DNA of 25,000 nucleotides. It comes from a virus. Location of the stretch: positions 1 through 25,000 of the IMG/VR virus record IMGVR_UViG_3300013093_000257; one strand, given 5' to 3'. The notes beneath the pieces are model-generated. The model ran no database searches and had not been told where the DNA came from. It worked only from the letters and a program-made list of their open reading frames with translations. A program made the position numbers and the translations under genes. Below are positions 24,319 to 25,000 of this stretch, in pieces. Position 1 is the stretch's first letter. The number at the start of each line of letters is the position of its first letter.

Positions 24319-24327
24319 GATATTTCC

Positions 24328-24522
24328 TTAGTTTTCCAAATCCATTAAATTCCACTCTTTAATCACAGCAATAAGTTCTTCTTCTGTGTTACAAAGAGTT
24401 TTAACAGATGCCCAGTCGTCCTTCTTATTGCGACCACTGACTTCTACCATCCAACCGTTATCGTAACGATTAAGAGTGATGTTTTCATTTACTTTTGCTA
24501 ATTTACCTAATTTATTTGCCAT
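24328..24522 (-). CDS. Small conserved phage protein of unknown function (64 aa)
   Basis: The ATG follows the previous stop by one base, with AAAGGA seven bases upstream inside the preceding gene. The product reads MANKLGKLAKVNENITLNR, then YDNGWMVEVSGRNKKDDWA and a C-terminal helix EEELIAVIKEWNLMDLEN. This strand-strand-strand-helix layout is familiar to me from T4-like marine phages with no assigned role. It is probably co-translated with the acidic protein after it. Confidence 0.83.
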   Translation of the reverse strand: MANKLGKLAKVNENITLNRYDNGWMVEVSGRNKKDDWASVKTLCNTEEELIAVIKEWNLMDLEN

Positions 24523-24523
24523 T

Positions 24524-24751
24524 TTATTTCCTTTCTAATTGAAGTTTGCGTAGTTTAGATTTTAATTCAGCCAGGTCTTGTTTAAGACTATCATTTAGAT
24601 TATTTGCTACAGTTAGTTCGTCTTTAAGTTCACTATCTAATTCTTTCAATAGTCGTGCCTTGTAAGTACGCTCACTTTCCCAATGCCAATTGTGTCCAAT
24701 AAGCATACCGAGCCCTAGTACAACAAATAAAAGAATTAAATCACTTATCAT
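24524..24751 (-). CDS. Small membrane-anchored coiled-coil protein (75 aa)
   Basis: The ATG overlaps the folE stop as ATGA. Residues about 3-19 (SDLILLFVVLGLGMLIG) form one hydrophobic membrane segment. The rest is a charged heptad-like helix (LLKELDSELKDELTV, LKQDLAELKSKLRKLQ) to a basic end. The layout is like inner-membrane spanins or other small phage membrane proteins, but the usual spanin neighbours (lysozyme, outer spanin) are absent here. Function is therefore left open. Confidence 0.8.
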   Translation of the reverse strand: MISDLILLFVVLGLGMLIGHNWHWESERTYKARLLKELDSELKDELTVANNLNDSLKQDLAELKSKLRKLQLERK

Positions 24752-25000
24752 TTAGAAGCATACTCTTGTTGCATCTTAATATTGTCAAAGAATTCTTTCT
24801 TTGTTCCCATATCATCTTTAAATGCGCCACGCAATACTGTAGTCTGTGTTAAACTACTCTTAGCCATAATTCCTCTGTTCTCACAACACCCATGTGTCAT
24901 TTGAATGTATACGCCTAAGTCTGTGGCGCCTGTGGCTTTTTGGATTTCCCTAGCAATATCATTACAAAGTTCCTCCTGGAGAGTTCCACGTCGGGCACAC
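24748..25000 (-). CDS. folE: GTP cyclohydrolase I (FolE), C-terminal part, cut by window edge
   Basis: The frame is open to the right edge, and the last 83 residues are visible. They contain RRGTLQEELCNDIAREI (the dimer helix region), a strand with VYIQMTHGCCENRGIM, and SLTQTTVLRGAFKDD. These match the C-terminal end of GTP cyclohydrolase I, with a Cys after the conserved His in the place of the zinc-binding H-x-C. The enzyme converts GTP to 7,8-dihydroneopterin triphosphate, the first step of both folate and queuosine/preQ0 routes. Queuosine use is favoured because queE lies in the same - strand cluster. TGA overlaps the next start codon as ATGA. The start is outside the window. Confidence 0.9.
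   Translation of the reverse strand, partial: CARRGTLQEELCNDIAREIQKATGATDLGVYIQMTHGCCENRGIMAKSSLTQTTVLRGAFKDDMGTKKEFFDNIKMQQEYASK

Noticed and set aside
24768-24790. TTGACA on the - strand inside folE
   Set aside because: The nearest -10-like hexamer is 20 bases away, and the bases are within conserved coding sequence.

Overview
The window reads as a 25 kb stretch of a large tailed bacteriophage of the T4-like myovirus type, AT-rich and most like the environmental (marine-type) relatives of T4. The grounds are a run of virion and tail-fibre genes on the + strand, an opposing run of small tightly overlapping genes on the - strand, a T4 RNase H-like 5'-3' exonuclease, phage 7-deazaguanine genes (folE, queE), and exact matches to the T4 late promoter octamer. 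The host cannot be named from this sequence. I saw no tRNA, rRNA, CRISPR array, integrase or insertion sequence, and no gene-free stretch longer than 300 bases.

Layout. Positions 1-13699 (+) hold six virion genes in one tight transcription unit: a very large repeat-built structural protein cut by the left edge, a 223-aa structural protein, and four consecutive tail-fibre-like proteins. The four fibres share one N-terminal domain but end in different C-terminal parts, including a phage tail collar domain in the first and a YADLAEKY-type domain in the third. A bidirectional hairpin terminator at about 13707-13730 separates them from the convergent - strand genes.

Positions 13734-18576 (-) hold conserved small phage proteins of unknown role and a MoxR-type AAA+ ATPase paired with a VWA/metallopeptidase-like protein. 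The ATPase and its partner are separated by a UUCG-loop terminator and a 55-aa gene. Two near-perfect sigma70 promoters sit directly upstream of the ATPase and of the VWA gene. Upstream of a 94-aa gene a T4-type late promoter overlaps a hairpin that presents the ribosome binding site. This matches the early/late translational switch known for a few T4 genes.

Positions 18573-25000 (-) form a polycistronic cluster with many ATGA or TAATG junctions. In transcription order it runs: folE (partial), a membrane/coiled-coil protein, several conserved unknown proteins, a cupin-like protein, a phosphoribosyltransferase, more unknowns, queE, two unknowns, the exonuclease, and further unknowns. FolE and QueE catalyse the first and third steps from GTP to preQ0, suggesting phage DNA or tRNA 7-deazaguanine modification, with QueD and QueC expected outside the window or from the host. 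The exonuclease is interrupted by one in-frame TAA.

Most unknown genes were matched only against remembered patterns of T4-like environmental phages. No database search was possible.
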